Below, piece by piece: positions 19,826-33,858 of a DNA stretch of 64,000 nucleotides. The notes beneath the pieces are model-generated. The model had not been told where the DNA came from and did not search any database. It worked only from the letters and a program-made list of their open reading frames with translations. The position numbers and the translations under genes were made by a program. The stretch comes from Herbaspirillum seropedicae (GTDB lineage Bacteria > Pseudomonadota > Gammaproteobacteria > Burkholderiales > Burkholderiaceae_D): NCBI RefSeq assembly GCF_001040945.1, contig NZ_CP011930.1:4459021-4523020 (forward strand), written 5' to 3'. The stretch's first letter is position 1. Every line of letters starts with the position of its first letter.

Positions 19826-20695
19826 ATGACCACCATCCTCACCGCCTGCCCGGCGCCGGCCAAGCTGAACCTGTTCCTGCATGTGACCGGCCGCCGTCCG
19901 GATGGCTATCATCTGCTGCAATCAGCCTTCCAGCTCATCGACCGCTGCGACACCCTGGACTTCGCGGTACGCGACGATGGACGCATCATCAGGACCAACG
20001 AAGTGCTGGGCGTGCCCGCCGAGTCCGACCTGGTGATCCGCGCCGCGCATCTCCTGCGCGACGCCGCAGGCCGCCCGGAGCTGGGGGCCGACATCACCGT
20101 GCACAAGGTCCTGCCCATGGGCGGTGGAGTCGGCGGCGGCTCTTCCGATGCGGCGACGACCTTATTGGTCTTGAATCATTTATGGAAATGCGGCTACAAT
20201 CGCGCCTCGCTGATGGAGATGGGCCTCAAGCTCGGCGCTGATGTTCCCTTCTTCCTGTTCGGCCGCAATGCATTCGCAGAAGGTGTGGGCGAAGAGTTGT
20301 CGGTGCTGCGTACCGCGGATTGCTGGTATGTGGTGATCGAACCGGGCGTATCTGTTCCAACCTCGATAATTTTTTCTTCAAAGTTGTTGACAAGGGATAC
20401 GCAACCCGTCAGAATAACGGACTTTCCTGATGCGACGAAACAAGTTGCTTCCAGCTTCGGGAAAAACGATCTGGAAATGGTGGCAACCGCGCATTTCCCC
20501 GAAGTTGCAGCAGCAGTCGAATGGCTGGGCAAATTCGGGAATGCAAGAATGACCGGATCTGGCGCCTGTGTGTTTTGTGCATTCGAACACGAACATCAGG
20601 CAGACGAAGTGCTCAAGACATTGCCTTCGCGCTGGATCGGCTGGAAAGCCAAAGCGATGCAGGAACATCCTCTCGCCCATTTAGTGCAGTCGTAA
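19826..20695 (+). CDS. ispE: 4-(cytidine 5'-diphospho)-2-C-methyl-D-erythritol kinase IspE
   Basis: 289 residues. IspE phosphorylates CDP-methylerythritol in the MEP isoprenoid pathway. The N-terminal block [23 protein letters not shown] holds the substrate-binding Lys and His. The GHMP ATP loop is [14 protein letters not shown], followed by [21 protein letters not shown] and the third GHMP motif [12 protein letters not shown]. The last third (about 20330-20560) is noticeably more AT-rich than its neighbours, although the motifs stay intact. Confidence 0.96.
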   Translation: MTTILTACPAPAKLNLFLHVTGRRPDGYHLLQSAFQLIDRCDTLDFAVRDDGRIIRTNEVLGVPAESDLVIRAAHLLRDAAGRPELGADITVHKVLPMGGGVGGGSSDAATTLLVLNHLWKCGYNRASLMEMGLKLGADVPFFLFGRNAFAEGVGEELSVLRTADCWYVVIEPGVSVPTSIIFSSKLLTRDTQPVRITDFPDATKQVASSFGKNDLEMVATAHFPEVAAAVEWLGKFGNARMTGSGACVFCAFEHEHQADEVLKTLPSRWIGWKAKAMQEHPLAHLVQS

Positions 20696-20772
20696 AGAGA
20701 ATTGAGAATTGGTTTGACGAAGACGCAGCGCCTGATGATGAGCGCGCCGGCACGGCAAACAGCAAGTTGCGT

Positions 20773-20849
20773 AGGGGAATCGCCAAGCTGGTTAAGGCAC
20801 CGGATTTTGATTCCGGCATTCCAAGGTTCGAATCCTTGTTCCCCTGCCA
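20773..20849 (+). tRNA. tRNA-Gln (TTG anticodon)
   Basis: 77 nt with encoded CCA. Acceptor arms AGGGGAA (20773-20779) and TTCCCCT pair fully, with discriminator G. The anticodon arm CCGGA-TTTTGAT-TCCGG presents TTG. The T arm holds GGTTCGAATCC. Position between ispE and prs is the typical place for this tRNA in proteobacteria. Confidence 0.95.
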
Positions 20850-20976
20850 TTTAATTCGGACAGGCCTTTCGTTCAGGCCCGGGTCCAGTCAGAAAAATAA
20901 GCCGTCAATGTGAGACCACCAAGTCAAGCATTGTCGGCTTTTCGACTTTTTAACGATTGCATTCAGGGATACCCAC

Positions 20977-21927
20977 ATGGCACTTGAAAACCTGATGGTT
21001 TTTACTGGCAACGCCAACCCCGAACTGGCGCGCGGCGTCGCTGAGAAACTCGGTATCCCGCTGGGCAAGGCCAATGTTTCCAAGTTCTCCGACGGCGAAG
21101 TCATGGTCGAGATCAATGAAAACGTTCGCGGCAAGGACGTCTTCGTGCTGCAGTCCACCTGCGCACCGACCAATGACAACCTGATGGAAATCATGATCAT
21201 GGTCGATGCCTTGAAGCGCGCATCGGCCGGTCGCATCACCGCCGCCATCCCCTACTATGGTTATGCCCGCCAGGACCGCCGTCCGCGTTCGGCGCGCGTG
21301 GCCATCTCGGCCAAGGTCGTGGCCAACATGCTGCAGGAAGCCGGCGTCGAGCGCGTCCTGATCATGGATCTGCACGCAGACCAGATCCAGGGCTTCTTCG
21401 ATATCCCGGTGGACAACATCTACGCTTCGCCCATCCTGCTGGGCGACCTGGTCAACAAGAACTACGAAGACCTGCTGGTGGTCTCGCCCGACGTCGGCGG
21501 CGTGGTGCGCGCCCGTGCGCTGGCCAAGCGCCTGAACTGCGACCTGGCCATCATCGACAAGCGTCGTCCCAAGGCCAACGTCTCGGAAGTGATGAACATC
21601 ATCGGTGAAGTCGAAGGCCGCAACTGCGTCATCATGGACGACATGGTCGACACCGCCGGCACCCTGACCAAGGCCGCTGAAGTCCTGAAGGAACGTGGCG
21701 CCAAGAAGGTCGTGGCCTACTGTACCCACCCGGTGCTGTCGGGTCCGGCGATCGAGCGCATTGCCAATTCGCCCCTGGATGAACTGGTGGTCACCGACAC
21801 CATCCCGCTGTCGCCGGCTGCACGCGGCTGCCCGAAGGTGCGTCAGCTGACCTGCGCCGACCTGCTGGCCGAGACCTTCAAGCGCATCACCAAGGGTGAC
21901 TCGGTGATGTCGCTGTTTGCTGAATAA
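20977..21927 (+). CDS. prs: Ribose-phosphate pyrophosphokinase
   Basis: 316 residues, standard bacterial length. Makes PRPP from ribose-5-phosphate and ATP. Hallmarks are [18 protein letters not shown], the [19 protein letters not shown] segment, the ATP/metal block [33 protein letters not shown], and the PRPP-binding signature [20 protein letters not shown]. The protein ends at [11 protein letters not shown] 20977 follows the tRNA-Gln gene by about 125 bp. rplY follows on the same strand. Confidence 0.98.
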   Translation: MALENLMVFTGNANPELARGVAEKLGIPLGKANVSKFSDGEVMVEINENVRGKDVFVLQSTCAPTNDNLMEIMIMVDALKRASAGRITAAIPYYGYARQDRRPRSARVAISAKVVANMLQEAGVERVLIMDLHADQIQGFFDIPVDNIYASPILLGDLVNKNYEDLLVVSPDVGGVVRARALAKRLNCDLAIIDKRRPKANVSEVMNIIGEVEGRNCVIMDDMVDTAGTLTKAAEVLKERGAKKVVAYCTHPVLSGPAIERIANSPLDELVVTDTIPLSPAARGCPKVRQLTCADLLAETFKRITKGDSVMSLFAE

Positions 21928-22076
21928 GATTTTGCATTCGCCTCGCTGCGGCGTTGTTGTGTTGTAGTCGTAGCAAGGTTTTTCCGTATTCCCTGGTCGC
22001 GGGGAATATTTACCTCACGGGGCAACCGTCGCTTGATCGATTCAACGACGAGTCCCGCCAACATTGGAGTTATCAA

Positions 22077-22685
22077 ATGAAAGTGATCGCCTTTCCGCGT
22101 AAAGAACAGGGCACCGGAGCGAGCCGCCGCCTGCGTCGCGCGGGTCAAACCCCGGGTATCGTCTACGGTGGCACCGCTGCCCCGTTGAACATCGCTGTTG
22201 ACCACAACGCGCTGTACCACGCCCTGAAGAAGGAAACCTTCCACTCGTCCATCCTGGACCTGGAAATCGAAGGCAAGGTCGAGCAAGTGCTGCTGCGTGA
22301 CTTCCAAGTCCACGCTTACAAGCAACTGGTCCTGCACGTTGACTTCCAGCGCGTGGACGCTTCCCAGAAGCTGCACACCAAGGTGCCCCTGCACTTCGTG
22401 AACGCTGAAGTCTCGCCGGCCGTCAAGCTGCACGGCGGCATCATCAGCCACGTCGCTGCCGAACTGGACGTGACCTGCCTGCCGAAGAACCTGCCTGAGT
22501 TCATCGAAGTCGACCTGGCCAAGCTGGACGTCGGTCAATCGATCCACCTGGCTGACCTGAAGCTGCCCAACGGCGTGACCGCCGTGACCCAGGAAAACCT
22601 GACCATCGCCACCGCCACCGTGCCGGCCGGTCAAGTCTCCGCTGAAGGTGAAGCTGCTGCTGGCGGCGCTGAAGAAGCCAAGTAA
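22077..22685 (+). CDS. rplY: 50S ribosomal protein L25 / general stress protein Ctc
   Basis: 202 residues from ATG 22077 (GGAG 7 bp upstream); the long in-frame N-terminal extension has no support. Residues 1-95 form the L25 5S rRNA-binding domain ([44 protein letters not shown]). Residues 100-195 form the TL5/Ctc C-terminal beta domain, making this the long Ctc form. An Ala/Glu-rich tail ends the protein. The 149-bp leader contains a small hairpin (TATTCCC 21987-21993 with GGGAATA 22002-22008). A terminator follows at once, so no downstream gene is co-transcribed. Confidence 0.96.
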   Translation: MKVIAFPRKEQGTGASRRLRRAGQTPGIVYGGTAAPLNIAVDHNALYHALKKETFHSSILDLEIEGKVEQVLLRDFQVHAYKQLVLHVDFQRVDASQKLHTKVPLHFVNAEVSPAVKLHGGIISHVAAELDVTCLPKNLPEFIEVDLAKLDVGQSIHLADLKLPNGVTAVTQENLTIATATVPAGQVSAEGEAAAGGAEEAK

Positions 22686-22706
22686 TCCGCTTTTTCCGCC
22701 TCAAGA

Positions 22707-22740
22707 AAAAACCCGCAAGCGCAAGCCTGCGGGTTTTTTT
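22707..22740 (+). terminator. Rho-independent terminator after rplY
   Basis: AAAACCCGCA (22708-22717) pairs with TGCGGGTTTT (22728-22737), followed by a run of T. The A-run before it makes it usable from the minus strand too, for the flotillin-like gene that ends at 22794. Confidence 0.9.
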
Positions 22741-22793
22741 CATTGTGGAGCAGGAACGACGGCGCGAGCTTCTGCGCGCCGCGCTCATCGACC

Positions 22794-24263
22794 TCACTTC
22801 TGCGCCGCCCCACCCGCCACTGCACCGGCAGTCGCGCTACCCGAAGCCGCACCCACCAGCGCGCCGGTCGTGGCGCCCTTGGCCAGCAAGGGCGTAACGT
22901 GATCGAGGAACTGTCGACCCTCGGGGGTCTGGCTCAATGCCGCCAGCATGCCGGTCAGCTTGGTGCCGCCGGCCGGGGTGAACAGGTCACCCAGGCTGGC
23001 CACACCCTGCTGCATGTCGCCGGCGTTGGCGATCACCTTCAGGTCGGCATGCTGCATGGCGCGCGCCATTTCCAGGCCGACATCGCGGCCCACCTCGACC
23101 TGCTTGATGGTGATCAGGTATTGCTGGTACCCGGCATTGGCGCCGATTTCCTTGGCCAGCTGGATCTGCGTAGTCACTGGCGCCATCAGCATGGCCTGCT
23201 CAGCAGCGGCTGCCGCCTCGCCACGGGCGCGGATACCATCGGCTTCCTTGAGCGCGGCGGCCAGGTCGCCTTCGGCCTTGGTGGTGACGGCCTGCTTCTG
23301 GGCGTCGGCATTGATGACCTGCACCTGCTTCTGCGCATCCGCATTGACCACGGCCACCTGCTTTTCCTGCTCGGCCCGCACTGCCGCCACGTCACGGGCG
23401 ATCTCGGCGCCGCGCACTTCCTGCACCTTCTTCACGTCCATATCGCGCTCGGTGGTGGTCTTGGCGGCCGCCTTGATTTCCTGCTGGGCCTGCTCGTTGG
23501 CGATACCGACCTGCTTTTCCTTTTCCGCCGTGCGCAGGCCGATCTGCTGGGCCGCATCCTGGCGCTGCACTTCCACGGTCCGCTTGGCGTCGATCTCGGC
23601 CAGCTCGGCCTGGCGCTGGTTCTCGGCGACCTTGACGCGGCTTTCCATGTCGATGCGCGACTTTTCCTTGGCCATCACATTGTTGATGACATTGCTGCCA
23701 TTGGCATCGCGCAGGTCCATGAATTCGATGGTCTTGACCGGCAGCACGCCCCATTGCGAAATCTGCTCCTGCACTTCCGCCGTGAATTGCGCGCCCAGCT
23801 CGGCGCGCGACTGCATGATGTCTTCCAGCGCATTGGTGGCCAGCACGCGGCGCACTGCGCCCTGCAAGACGGCCTTGAGGTCGGTGTGCAAGGCGTCGAA
23901 GGTGGCCACGCGCTGGGCGGCCGTCTCGGCATTGTCGACGCGGAAGAAGGCCACGGCGTCGATGACGAAGGGCAGGCGCTCCTTGTCATAGGCTTCGTAG
24001 TTGTTCAGGGCGACCTGGAAGATGCTTTCCGGGAATTCGGTCACCGTGATACCCAGCTTGGGCACCCAGCTAGGCCAGGCGTAATAGGTGTTGCCGGCTG
24101 GCTTGCCACGGCCATAAGGGGTGCTGGAGTGCGACGTCTGGACGATGTGCACCATGTTGGTCGGCACCACGCGCCGCAGGGTGACGGCAATGATGAAGAT
24201 CGCGATCAGCAGCAGGGCCGCCGCCGCGATCAGACCCAACTCCAGGATATTCAGATTATTCAT
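22794..24263 (-). CDS. Flotillin-like SPFH domain protein
   Basis: 489 residues from ATG 24263, which follows AAGGAGAGGT; an extension to 24326 lacks such a site. An N-terminal membrane segment (LNILELGLIAAAALLLIAIFIIAVTL) precedes an SPFH/PHB domain (about 35-220: VVPTNMVHIVQTSHS; VAFFRVDNAETAAQRV; LRDANGSNVINNVMAKEKS). A long coiled coil with the Glu/Ala-rich flotillin pattern follows (about 220-390), then a hydrophobic Gly/Ala-rich C terminus. Flotillins organise ordered membrane domains and scaffold protein assemblies. An NfeD-type partner gene, often adjacent, is absent here. M61 peptidase is the upstream neighbour. Confidence 0.88.
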   Translation of the reverse strand: MNNLNILELGLIAAAALLLIAIFIIAVTLRRVVPTNMVHIVQTSHSSTPYGRGKPAGNTYYAWPSWVPKLGITVTEFPESIFQVALNNYEAYDKERLPFVIDAVAFFRVDNAETAAQRVATFDALHTDLKAVLQGAVRRVLATNALEDIMQSRAELGAQFTAEVQEQISQWGVLPVKTIEFMDLRDANGSNVINNVMAKEKSRIDMESRVKVAENQRQAELAEIDAKRTVEVQRQDAAQQIGLRTAEKEKQVGIANEQAQQEIKAAAKTTTERDMDVKKVQEVRGAEIARDVAAVRAEQEKQVAVVNADAQKQVQVINADAQKQAVTTKAEGDLAAALKEADGIRARGEAAAAAEQAMLMAPVTTQIQLAKEIGANAGYQQYLITIKQVEVGRDVGLEMARAMQHADLKVIANAGDMQQGVASLGDLFTPAGGTKLTGMLAALSQTPEGRQFLDHVTPLLAKGATTGALVGAASGSATAGAVAGGAAQK

Positions 24264-24381
24264 ACCTCTCCTTGTGGATGAAAGACGGATGAGCTTGGAC
24301 TCATCAGGACGGCAGAAATTGCACATGCGCCAGACCTTCGACGAGGTCTTTCAGCGCCCGTACAGCTTCCGCAGGGCTCTC

Positions 24382-24409
24382 ATCCTACAAGAAATTTTCC
24401 CTAACGCAA
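24382..24409 (-). promoter_or_regulatory. Candidate promoter for the flotillin-like gene
   Basis: On the minus strand TTGCGT (24404-24409) and TAGGAT (24382-24387) are separated by 16 bp, about 120 bp upstream of the ATG at 24263. The match is moderate. Confidence 0.35.
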
Positions 24410-24459
24410 TTCTCTCCAAAAAAGAGAAGCGAAAAAGCGAGGTATTTCGCCAGGCGGGC

Positions 24460-26256
24460 TTATTTGCCCTCATGAAGCCAGGCCGCCCGCTGGCGCGCCG
24501 CCGCCACCGGCTTGGCCAACGCCTGGAGGCTGACCTGGGGAGCGGTATCGGCCTTGAGCCTGACGCTGAACTCCATCAACTCGTCGCGGCGGAAGGCGTG
24601 AATGCGCACGGTGTCATTGAGTCGATAGCGGGCCAGCAAGCCATCCGGTCCCGACGCCGGCACGCGCAGGCCATCGATGGCGACCAGCTTGTCGCCGGCC
24701 GACAGGCCCGCCAGCATCGCCGGACCGCCCTCATACACGGCGGCCAGCTTGGCGTCGCCACCTTCCTTGCCGATGCGCGCACCGAGCCAGGGCTTGGCGT
24801 CGGCCGGGACGTTGGCTTCATAGGCCACGCCAAAGGCCGGCAGCAAATCCTCAAACGGCACGTCCTCGGTGCCACGGATGTGACGGTCATGGAAACGCTT
24901 AAGGTCCGCGCCGCTCAACTCTTCCATGATGGCCAGGATCTCGTCTTCCGGCACGCCCTGCTGCTTGCCCTCGTAGAAGTCGCGGCCATAGCGTACCCAC
25001 AGACCGCGCATCACATCATCCAGCGAACGGCGACCACGGGTCTGGGTGCGTATCGTCAGGTCCAGCCCCAGCGCCACCAGCGAACCCTTGGTGTAGTAGC
25101 TGACGATGGCGTTGCTGGCGTTTTCATCCTGGCGGTAATACTTGACCCAGGCATCGAAGCTGGACTCGGCCACGCTCTGCTTCTTGCGGCCCGTGCCGCG
25201 CAGCACGCCGGTGACGGTCTTGCCGACCAGCTTGAGGTAGTTGTCGGTATCGATGACGCCGGTACGCACCAGGAACAGATCGTCGTAATAGCTGGTGAAG
25301 CCCTCGAAGAGCCACAGCAGCGAGGTGTAGTTCTCCTGGCGCAGGTCATAGGGTGCGAACACCGCCGGCTTGATGCGCTTGACGTTCCAGGTGTGGAAAT
25401 ACTCATGGCTGCACAGGCCCAGGTAGGTGCGGTAGCCATCGGTCTGCTCCGGCTTGCCCTTGACCGACAGGTCGGCGCGCGCGCAGATCAGCGCAGTCGA
25501 GGCGCGATGTTCCAGGCCGCCATAGCCATCGCCCACGGCCAGCGTCATGAAGACATAGCGATCCATGGGCGCACGCTTGCTGCGCGGCTCGAAGAAGGCA
25601 ATCTGCGCTTCGCAGATCTTCTTGAGGTCCTCGCACAGGCGCGCCAGGTCCAGGTTGGGAACGCGACCGGTAATGACCACGTCATGCGGCACGCCATGCG
25701 CCTGGAAGGTGGCCAGGGCGAAATCGCCGATCTCCACCGGGTGGTCGATCAGCTCGTCATAGTTCTGCGCCACGTAGGTGCCGAAGCCATAGCGCTTGGC
25801 CTTGAGCTCGGACATGGCCGTGGCCACGCGCCAGCGCTTGAACTCCTCGCCTTCGGGGCGGACCAGTTCCACCACGTGTTCACCCTGTTCGAAGCCATGT
25901 GCGCACAGGAAGACGCTGGTGCCATTGAAGAAGCCGTGAGTGCGGTCCAGATGCGCGGTGCGCACCGACAGATCCCAGGCATACACCTGGTAGTGCAGTG
26001 TCAGTGCTCCCTTGCAGGGAGCGGCTTGCCAGGTGTGCTTGTCGAGCTTCTTCACGCCGACCTTGCGGCCATTGCATTCACCGCGCAATTGCACGATGTT
26101 CTTGCCGAATTCGCGGATCATGTAGCTGCCCGGAATCCAGGCCGGCAGCGAGAAGACCTGTCCCTCGGCCGCTGGCGTGTCGACGGTCACGCTGACGTCA
26201 AAGAGGTGGGAGGCGGGATCGAGGGAGGTGATGCGGTAGCGGATCGGGGTTGCCAT
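24460..26256 (-). CDS. M61 family metallopeptidase with PDZ domain (glycyl aminopeptidase-like)
   Basis: 598 residues from ATG 26256 (MATPIRYRITSLDPASHLF); the upstream in-frame extension is Arg/Cys-rich and unlike the family. The zinc motif HEYFH is in LCSHEYFHTWNVKRIKP, with the downstream Glu ligand in LLWLFEGFTSYYDDL, as in gluzincins. An N-terminal beta domain precedes the catalytic domain. A C-terminal PDZ domain (about 500-570: KPWLGARIGKEGGDAKLAAVYEGGPAMLAGLSAGDKLVAIDG) completes the M61 layout. There is no signal peptide, so it is probably cytoplasmic. Physiological substrates are unknown. Confidence 0.92.
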   Translation of the reverse strand: MATPIRYRITSLDPASHLFDVSVTVDTPAAEGQVFSLPAWIPGSYMIREFGKNIVQLRGECNGRKVGVKKLDKHTWQAAPCKGALTLHYQVYAWDLSVRTAHLDRTHGFFNGTSVFLCAHGFEQGEHVVELVRPEGEEFKRWRVATAMSELKAKRYGFGTYVAQNYDELIDHPVEIGDFALATFQAHGVPHDVVITGRVPNLDLARLCEDLKKICEAQIAFFEPRSKRAPMDRYVFMTLAVGDGYGGLEHRASTALICARADLSVKGKPEQTDGYRTYLGLCSHEYFHTWNVKRIKPAVFAPYDLRQENYTSLLWLFEGFTSYYDDLFLVRTGVIDTDNYLKLVGKTVTGVLRGTGRKKQSVAESSFDAWVKYYRQDENASNAIVSYYTKGSLVALGLDLTIRTQTRGRRSLDDVMRGLWVRYGRDFYEGKQQGVPEDEILAIMEELSGADLKRFHDRHIRGTEDVPFEDLLPAFGVAYEANVPADAKPWLGARIGKEGGDAKLAAVYEGGPAMLAGLSAGDKLVAIDGLRVPASGPDGLLARYRLNDTVRIHAFRRDELMEFSVRLKADTAPQVSLQALAKPVAAARQRAAWLHEGK

Positions 26257-26344
26257 TGCGATATGCGGTAGGGATGGTGCCGGCAGGCGGCGATGGCCCA
26301 TTTTACACTCGCCGCCGCAGCACATGGCGCGCCTGCCATGGACG

Positions 26345-26376
26345 AAAAAAAACCGGACCGACTTGCGTCGGCCCGG
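26345..26376 (-). terminator. Terminator for gltBD (minus strand)
   Basis: Read on the minus strand, CCGGGCCGAC and GTCGGTCCGG pair across a GCAA loop with one G-T wobble (plus coordinates 26353-26376), followed by eight T. It lies about 105 bp past the gltD stop, beyond the 9-bp repeat tract. Confidence 0.8.
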
Positions 26377-26421
26377 GTCCAGGGTCAAATGAAGCTAACC
26401 GTTTAACCGTTAAAGCGTTCT

Positions 26422-26462
26422 AATCATTCAAACCATTCAAATCATCTAAATCATATAAATCG
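26422..26462. repeat. 9-bp tandem repeat, about 4.5 copies, downstream of gltD
   Basis: Units AATCATTCA, AACCATTCA, AATCATCTA, AATCATATA, then AATCG. On the minus strand they read ATTTATATG, ATTTAGATG, ATTTGAATG, GTTTGAATG. The AT-rich tract begins 20 bp after the gltD stop and lies before its terminator. The unit is nearly the same as that at 45869-45904. Confidence 0.8.
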
Positions 26463-26482
26463 TTTGCAGCCATCCAACCGGA

Positions 26483-27946
26483 TCAGCGCGGCAGCAACGA
26501 GGAACCCATCAGGAACTCGTCCACTGCGCGAGCGCACTGGCGGCCTTCGCGGATCGCCCACACCACCAGCGACTGGCCACGACGCATGTCGCCGGCAGCA
26601 AAGACCTTGTCCACCGAGGTCTTGTAGCAGCCTTCACCATCAGTGGTGGCCTTGGCATTGCCACGGGCATCCTTCTCGACGCCAAAGGCATCCAGCACCT
26701 GCTGCACCGGCGAGACGAAGCCCATGGCCAGCAGCACCAGGTCAGCCTTGATCTCGAATTCCGAATCGGGCACTTCGACCATCTTGCCGTCCTTGAACTC
26801 GACGCGTGCGGCGATCAGCTTTTCGACCTTGCCGCCCTTGCCTTCCAGACGCTTGGTGGTCACGGCGAAATCGCGCTGGCAACCTTCCTCGTGCGAGGAA
26901 GAAGTGCGCAGCTTGATCGGCCAATAGGGCCAGACCAGCGGCTTGTTTTCCGACTCGGGCGGTTGCGGCATCAGTTCGAACTGGGTCACCGAGGCAGCGC
27001 CGTGACGGTTGGAGGTACCGACACAGTCAGAGCCAGTATCGCCACCGCCGATGACGACCACGTTCTTGCCGGTGGCCATGATCTGGTTCTTCAGCTTGTC
27101 GCCGGCATTGACCTTGTTCTGCAGCGGCAGGAAGTCCATGGCGAAATGCACGCCCTTCAGTTCGCGGCCGGGCACCGGCAGGTCACGCGGAGACTCGGCG
27201 CCACCGGCGATCACCACCGCATCGAATTCCTTCTTCAGTTCTTCGGGGGTGACGGTTTCCTTGGACCAGTTGTTGACGGTCTCGGGGAAGTCCTTGCCGA
27301 CGAACACACCGGTGCGGAAGGTGACGCCTTCGGCCTTCATCTGTTCCACGCGCAGGTCGATGTGCGACTTTTCCATCTTGAAGTCGGGGATGCCATAACG
27401 CAGCAGGCCGCCGACGCGGTCATTCTTTTCGAACACGGTCACGTCGTGACCGGCGCGCGCCAGCTGCTGGGCAGCGGCCAGGCCGGCAGGACCGGAACCG
27501 ACCACGGCGACCTTCTTGCCGGTCTTGATGGCGGCCGGTTGCGGCACCACCCAGCCGTTTTCCCAGCCCTTGTCGATGATGAAGTGCTCGATCGACTTGA
27601 TGCCCACGGCGTCATTGTTGATGCCCAGGGTGCAGGCGGCTTCGCAGGGCGCCGGGCAGATGCGGCCGGTGAACTCGGGGAAGTTGTTGGTCTGGTGCAG
27701 GGTGTCCAGGGCTTCCTTGTAGTTGCCGCGATAGACCAGGTCATTCCAGTCGGGAATGATGTTGTTGACCGGGCAGCCGTTGTTGCAGAAGGGGATGCCG
27801 CAGTCCATGCAACGTGCGCCCTGGATCTTGGCGTCGGCGTCGCTAAGGTGCAGGACGAACTCCTTGTAATGCTTGGTGCGCGCGGCAGGCGCCTCGCTGG
27901 CCTCTTTCAGGCGCTGGTATTCCATGAAACCGGTTGCTTTTCCCAT
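26483..27946 (-). CDS. gltD: Glutamate synthase small subunit (beta) GltD
   Basis: 487 residues. N-terminal cysteines [22 protein letters not shown] and [16 protein letters not shown] ligate 4Fe-4S clusters. The FAD motif is [29 protein letters not shown] and the NADPH motif is [22 protein letters not shown]. GltD takes electrons from NADPH and passes them to GltB for glutamate synthesis. GAGAGGAAA precedes the ATG at 27946. gltB ends 110 bp upstream on the same strand, giving the standard gltBD operon. Confidence 0.98.
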   Translation of the reverse strand: MGKATGFMEYQRLKEASEAPAARTKHYKEFVLHLSDADAKIQGARCMDCGIPFCNNGCPVNNIIPDWNDLVYRGNYKEALDTLHQTNNFPEFTGRICPAPCEAACTLGINNDAVGIKSIEHFIIDKGWENGWVVPQPAAIKTGKKVAVVGSGPAGLAAAQQLARAGHDVTVFEKNDRVGGLLRYGIPDFKMEKSHIDLRVEQMKAEGVTFRTGVFVGKDFPETVNNWSKETVTPEELKKEFDAVVIAGGAESPRDLPVPGRELKGVHFAMDFLPLQNKVNAGDKLKNQIMATGKNVVVIGGGDTGSDCVGTSNRHGAASVTQFELMPQPPESENKPLVWPYWPIKLRTSSSHEEGCQRDFAVTTKRLEGKGGKVEKLIAARVEFKDGKMVEVPDSEFEIKADLVLLAMGFVSPVQQVLDAFGVEKDARGNAKATTDGEGCYKTSVDKVFAAGDMRRGQSLVVWAIREGRQCARAVDEFLMGSSLLPR

Positions 27947-28056
27947 TTTCCTCTCACATTCTCGCTAAGGATGCGGCGGGCTGCGCTCTCACTCTGGGTG
28001 GCGCCACGCCCGCCGGCGTGCTTGATTGATTAGTCCGATCACTGCCTGACGATGGG

Positions 28057-32733
<4,677 letters not shown>

Positions 32734-32768
32734 AACGGTACTCCACCACTTTGACAGTAAGGATTTGA

Positions 32769-32797
32769 AGAATAGTGCACTGCACCCAATAGTTCAA
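32769..32797 (-). promoter_or_regulatory. Sigma-70 promoter of gltB
   Basis: On the minus strand TTGAAC (32792-32797) and TATTCT (32769-32774) are separated by exactly 17 bp, 35 bp upstream of the gltB ATG. No NtrC/sigma-54 element is visible in the short region that separates gltB from the RAYT gene. Confidence 0.65.
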
Positions 32798-32807
32798 TGA
32801 AAATAAA

Positions 32808-32820
32808 TGGGGTCGGAGTG
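32808..32820 (+). repeat. Left copy of the inverted motif flanking the RAYT gene
   Basis: TGGGGTCGGAGTG. The inverted partner is at 33697-33709 (one mismatch). The similarity extends inward in an AT-rich patch (TAATTAAATT here, CATTAGAATG in the partner). TCCCTA (32830-32835) and TAGGGA (32857-32862) form a nearby stem. Confidence 0.7.
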
Positions 32821-32922
32821 TAATTAAATTCCCTAGAATTTTCAGGATTTTTAAATTAGGGACACAGTGAAAGCAAGCGCATCCAAGTATTTGATTCCAA
32901 AGGATTATTTCAGGAGCAGCAG

Positions 32923-33651
32923 TTACTCTTGCTGTTCGGCATCATCCTCGGCGTCAATGTCGGTCACGCCCAATGCTGGCCGGCCGCGCTTGGCCGGACT
33001 GACCCGTCGCCGCGTCACGCGCTCCAGGCCATGCTTGAATTCATCCGATCCCAGCGCCCAGCCCTTGAGGGTAGCGTCGGTGATGCGTTGCACCTCGGCC
33101 GCCGGCAGGCCTTCTTCGGTGAGCTGGCGATAGGCGATCTCGCGGTCGAAGGGAGTGTTGCCAATCGACCAATACTGCGGGTGATCCGTGATCAAGCCAT
33201 CCTGCTTGGCCCCGATATGGTGCATGTAGCTGGACCAGGGGTAATCGCCGGGGCTCACGGTCAGCCCGCTGCGCACCGGATTGAGCTCGATGTAGCGGCA
33301 CACCGGCAAGAGATACAGATCCGGATCGATGACGGTGGCGCGGTAACGCCCCTGCCACAGGGTGCCGCTGCGGCCATGCTTCTGGTTGAAATAGGGAACA
33401 TAGTGCCGCCCTACCCACTGCATCATCCGTGCCAGGCCCTGATCGTCGCTGGGCGTGGCCAGCAGGTGCAGGTGATCGGGCATGAGCACGTAGGCATGCA
33501 CGGCCACCTTGAATTGGCGCGCGGCGTCCTTGAGCCAGCCCAGGAAGGCTAGATGATCGTCGGCATCGCGAAACACGATCAGGCCATCATGGCCACGCTG
33601 GATGATGTGATGAGGTTGATGAGGGACAACGAGACGGGGAAGGCGGGCCAT
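32923..33651 (-). CDS. REP-associated tyrosine transposase (RAYT, Y1-type HUH endonuclease)
   Basis: 242 residues from ATG 33651 (MARLPRLVVPHQPHHIIQRG). The HUH motif is MPDHLHLLA (H60, H62). Candidate catalytic tyrosines are Y84 and Y87 in GRHYVPYFNQKHGRSGTLWQGRY. The block YIELNPVRSGLTVSPGDYPWSSY is diagnostic of TnpA-REP/IS200-like domesticated transposases. In the known family these single-copy enzymes cut at REP-type hairpins rather than mobilise themselves. The acidic C-terminal tail (DIDAEDDAEQQE) is a lineage addition. An inverted 13-bp motif flanks the gene at 32808 and 33697. Confidence 0.92.
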   Translation of the reverse strand: MARLPRLVVPHQPHHIIQRGHDGLIVFRDADDHLAFLGWLKDAARQFKVAVHAYVLMPDHLHLLATPSDDQGLARMMQWVGRHYVPYFNQKHGRSGTLWQGRYRATVIDPDLYLLPVCRYIELNPVRSGLTVSPGDYPWSSYMHHIGAKQDGLITDHPQYWSIGNTPFDREIAYRQLTEEGLPAAEVQRITDATLKGWALGSDEFKHGLERVTRRRVSPAKRGRPALGVTDIDAEDDAEQQE

Positions 33652-33696
33652 GACCGATACGCTAGCAACCTGAAGAAAGGAGCGCACATTCTAATG

Positions 33697-33709
33697 CACT
33701 CCGTCCCCA
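33697..33709 (-). repeat. Right copy of the inverted motif flanking the RAYT gene
   Basis: On the minus strand it reads TGGGGACGGAGTG, one mismatch from the left copy TGGGGTCGGAGTG. About 23 bp further right is a separate perfect inverted repeat, ATGCCAA-T-TTGGCAT (33732-33746). Confidence 0.7.
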
Positions 33710-33794
33710 ATAAAAGCATCCTGGCACCACCATGCCAATTTGGCATCGGAATAACGAAAAATGTTGAGTGACGATTTGGGAGGCAATCCGGGCG

Positions 33795-33824
33795 AAAAAA
33801 AACCGGCCAGATTGCTCCGGCCGG
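33795..33824 (-). terminator. Terminator after the TerC gene
   Basis: On the minus strand CCGGCC and GGCCGG (33819-33824 and 33803-33808) pair, followed by a run of eight T. It lies 35 bp after the terC-type stop at 33859. Confidence 0.85.
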
Positions 33825-33858
33825 ACAAGCCCCACGTTGAATTGTTGACAAGTACCGA

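Noticed and set aside
24264..24459. Hairpin TTCTCT...AGAGAA near 24410 as a terminator for the M61 gene
   Set aside because: The stem is only 6 bp and AT-rich; the evidence is too thin to list.
26422..26462. Possible CRISPR-like array
   Set aside because: Units are 9 bp with no spacers, and there is no cas gene in the window; it is a simple tandem repeat.
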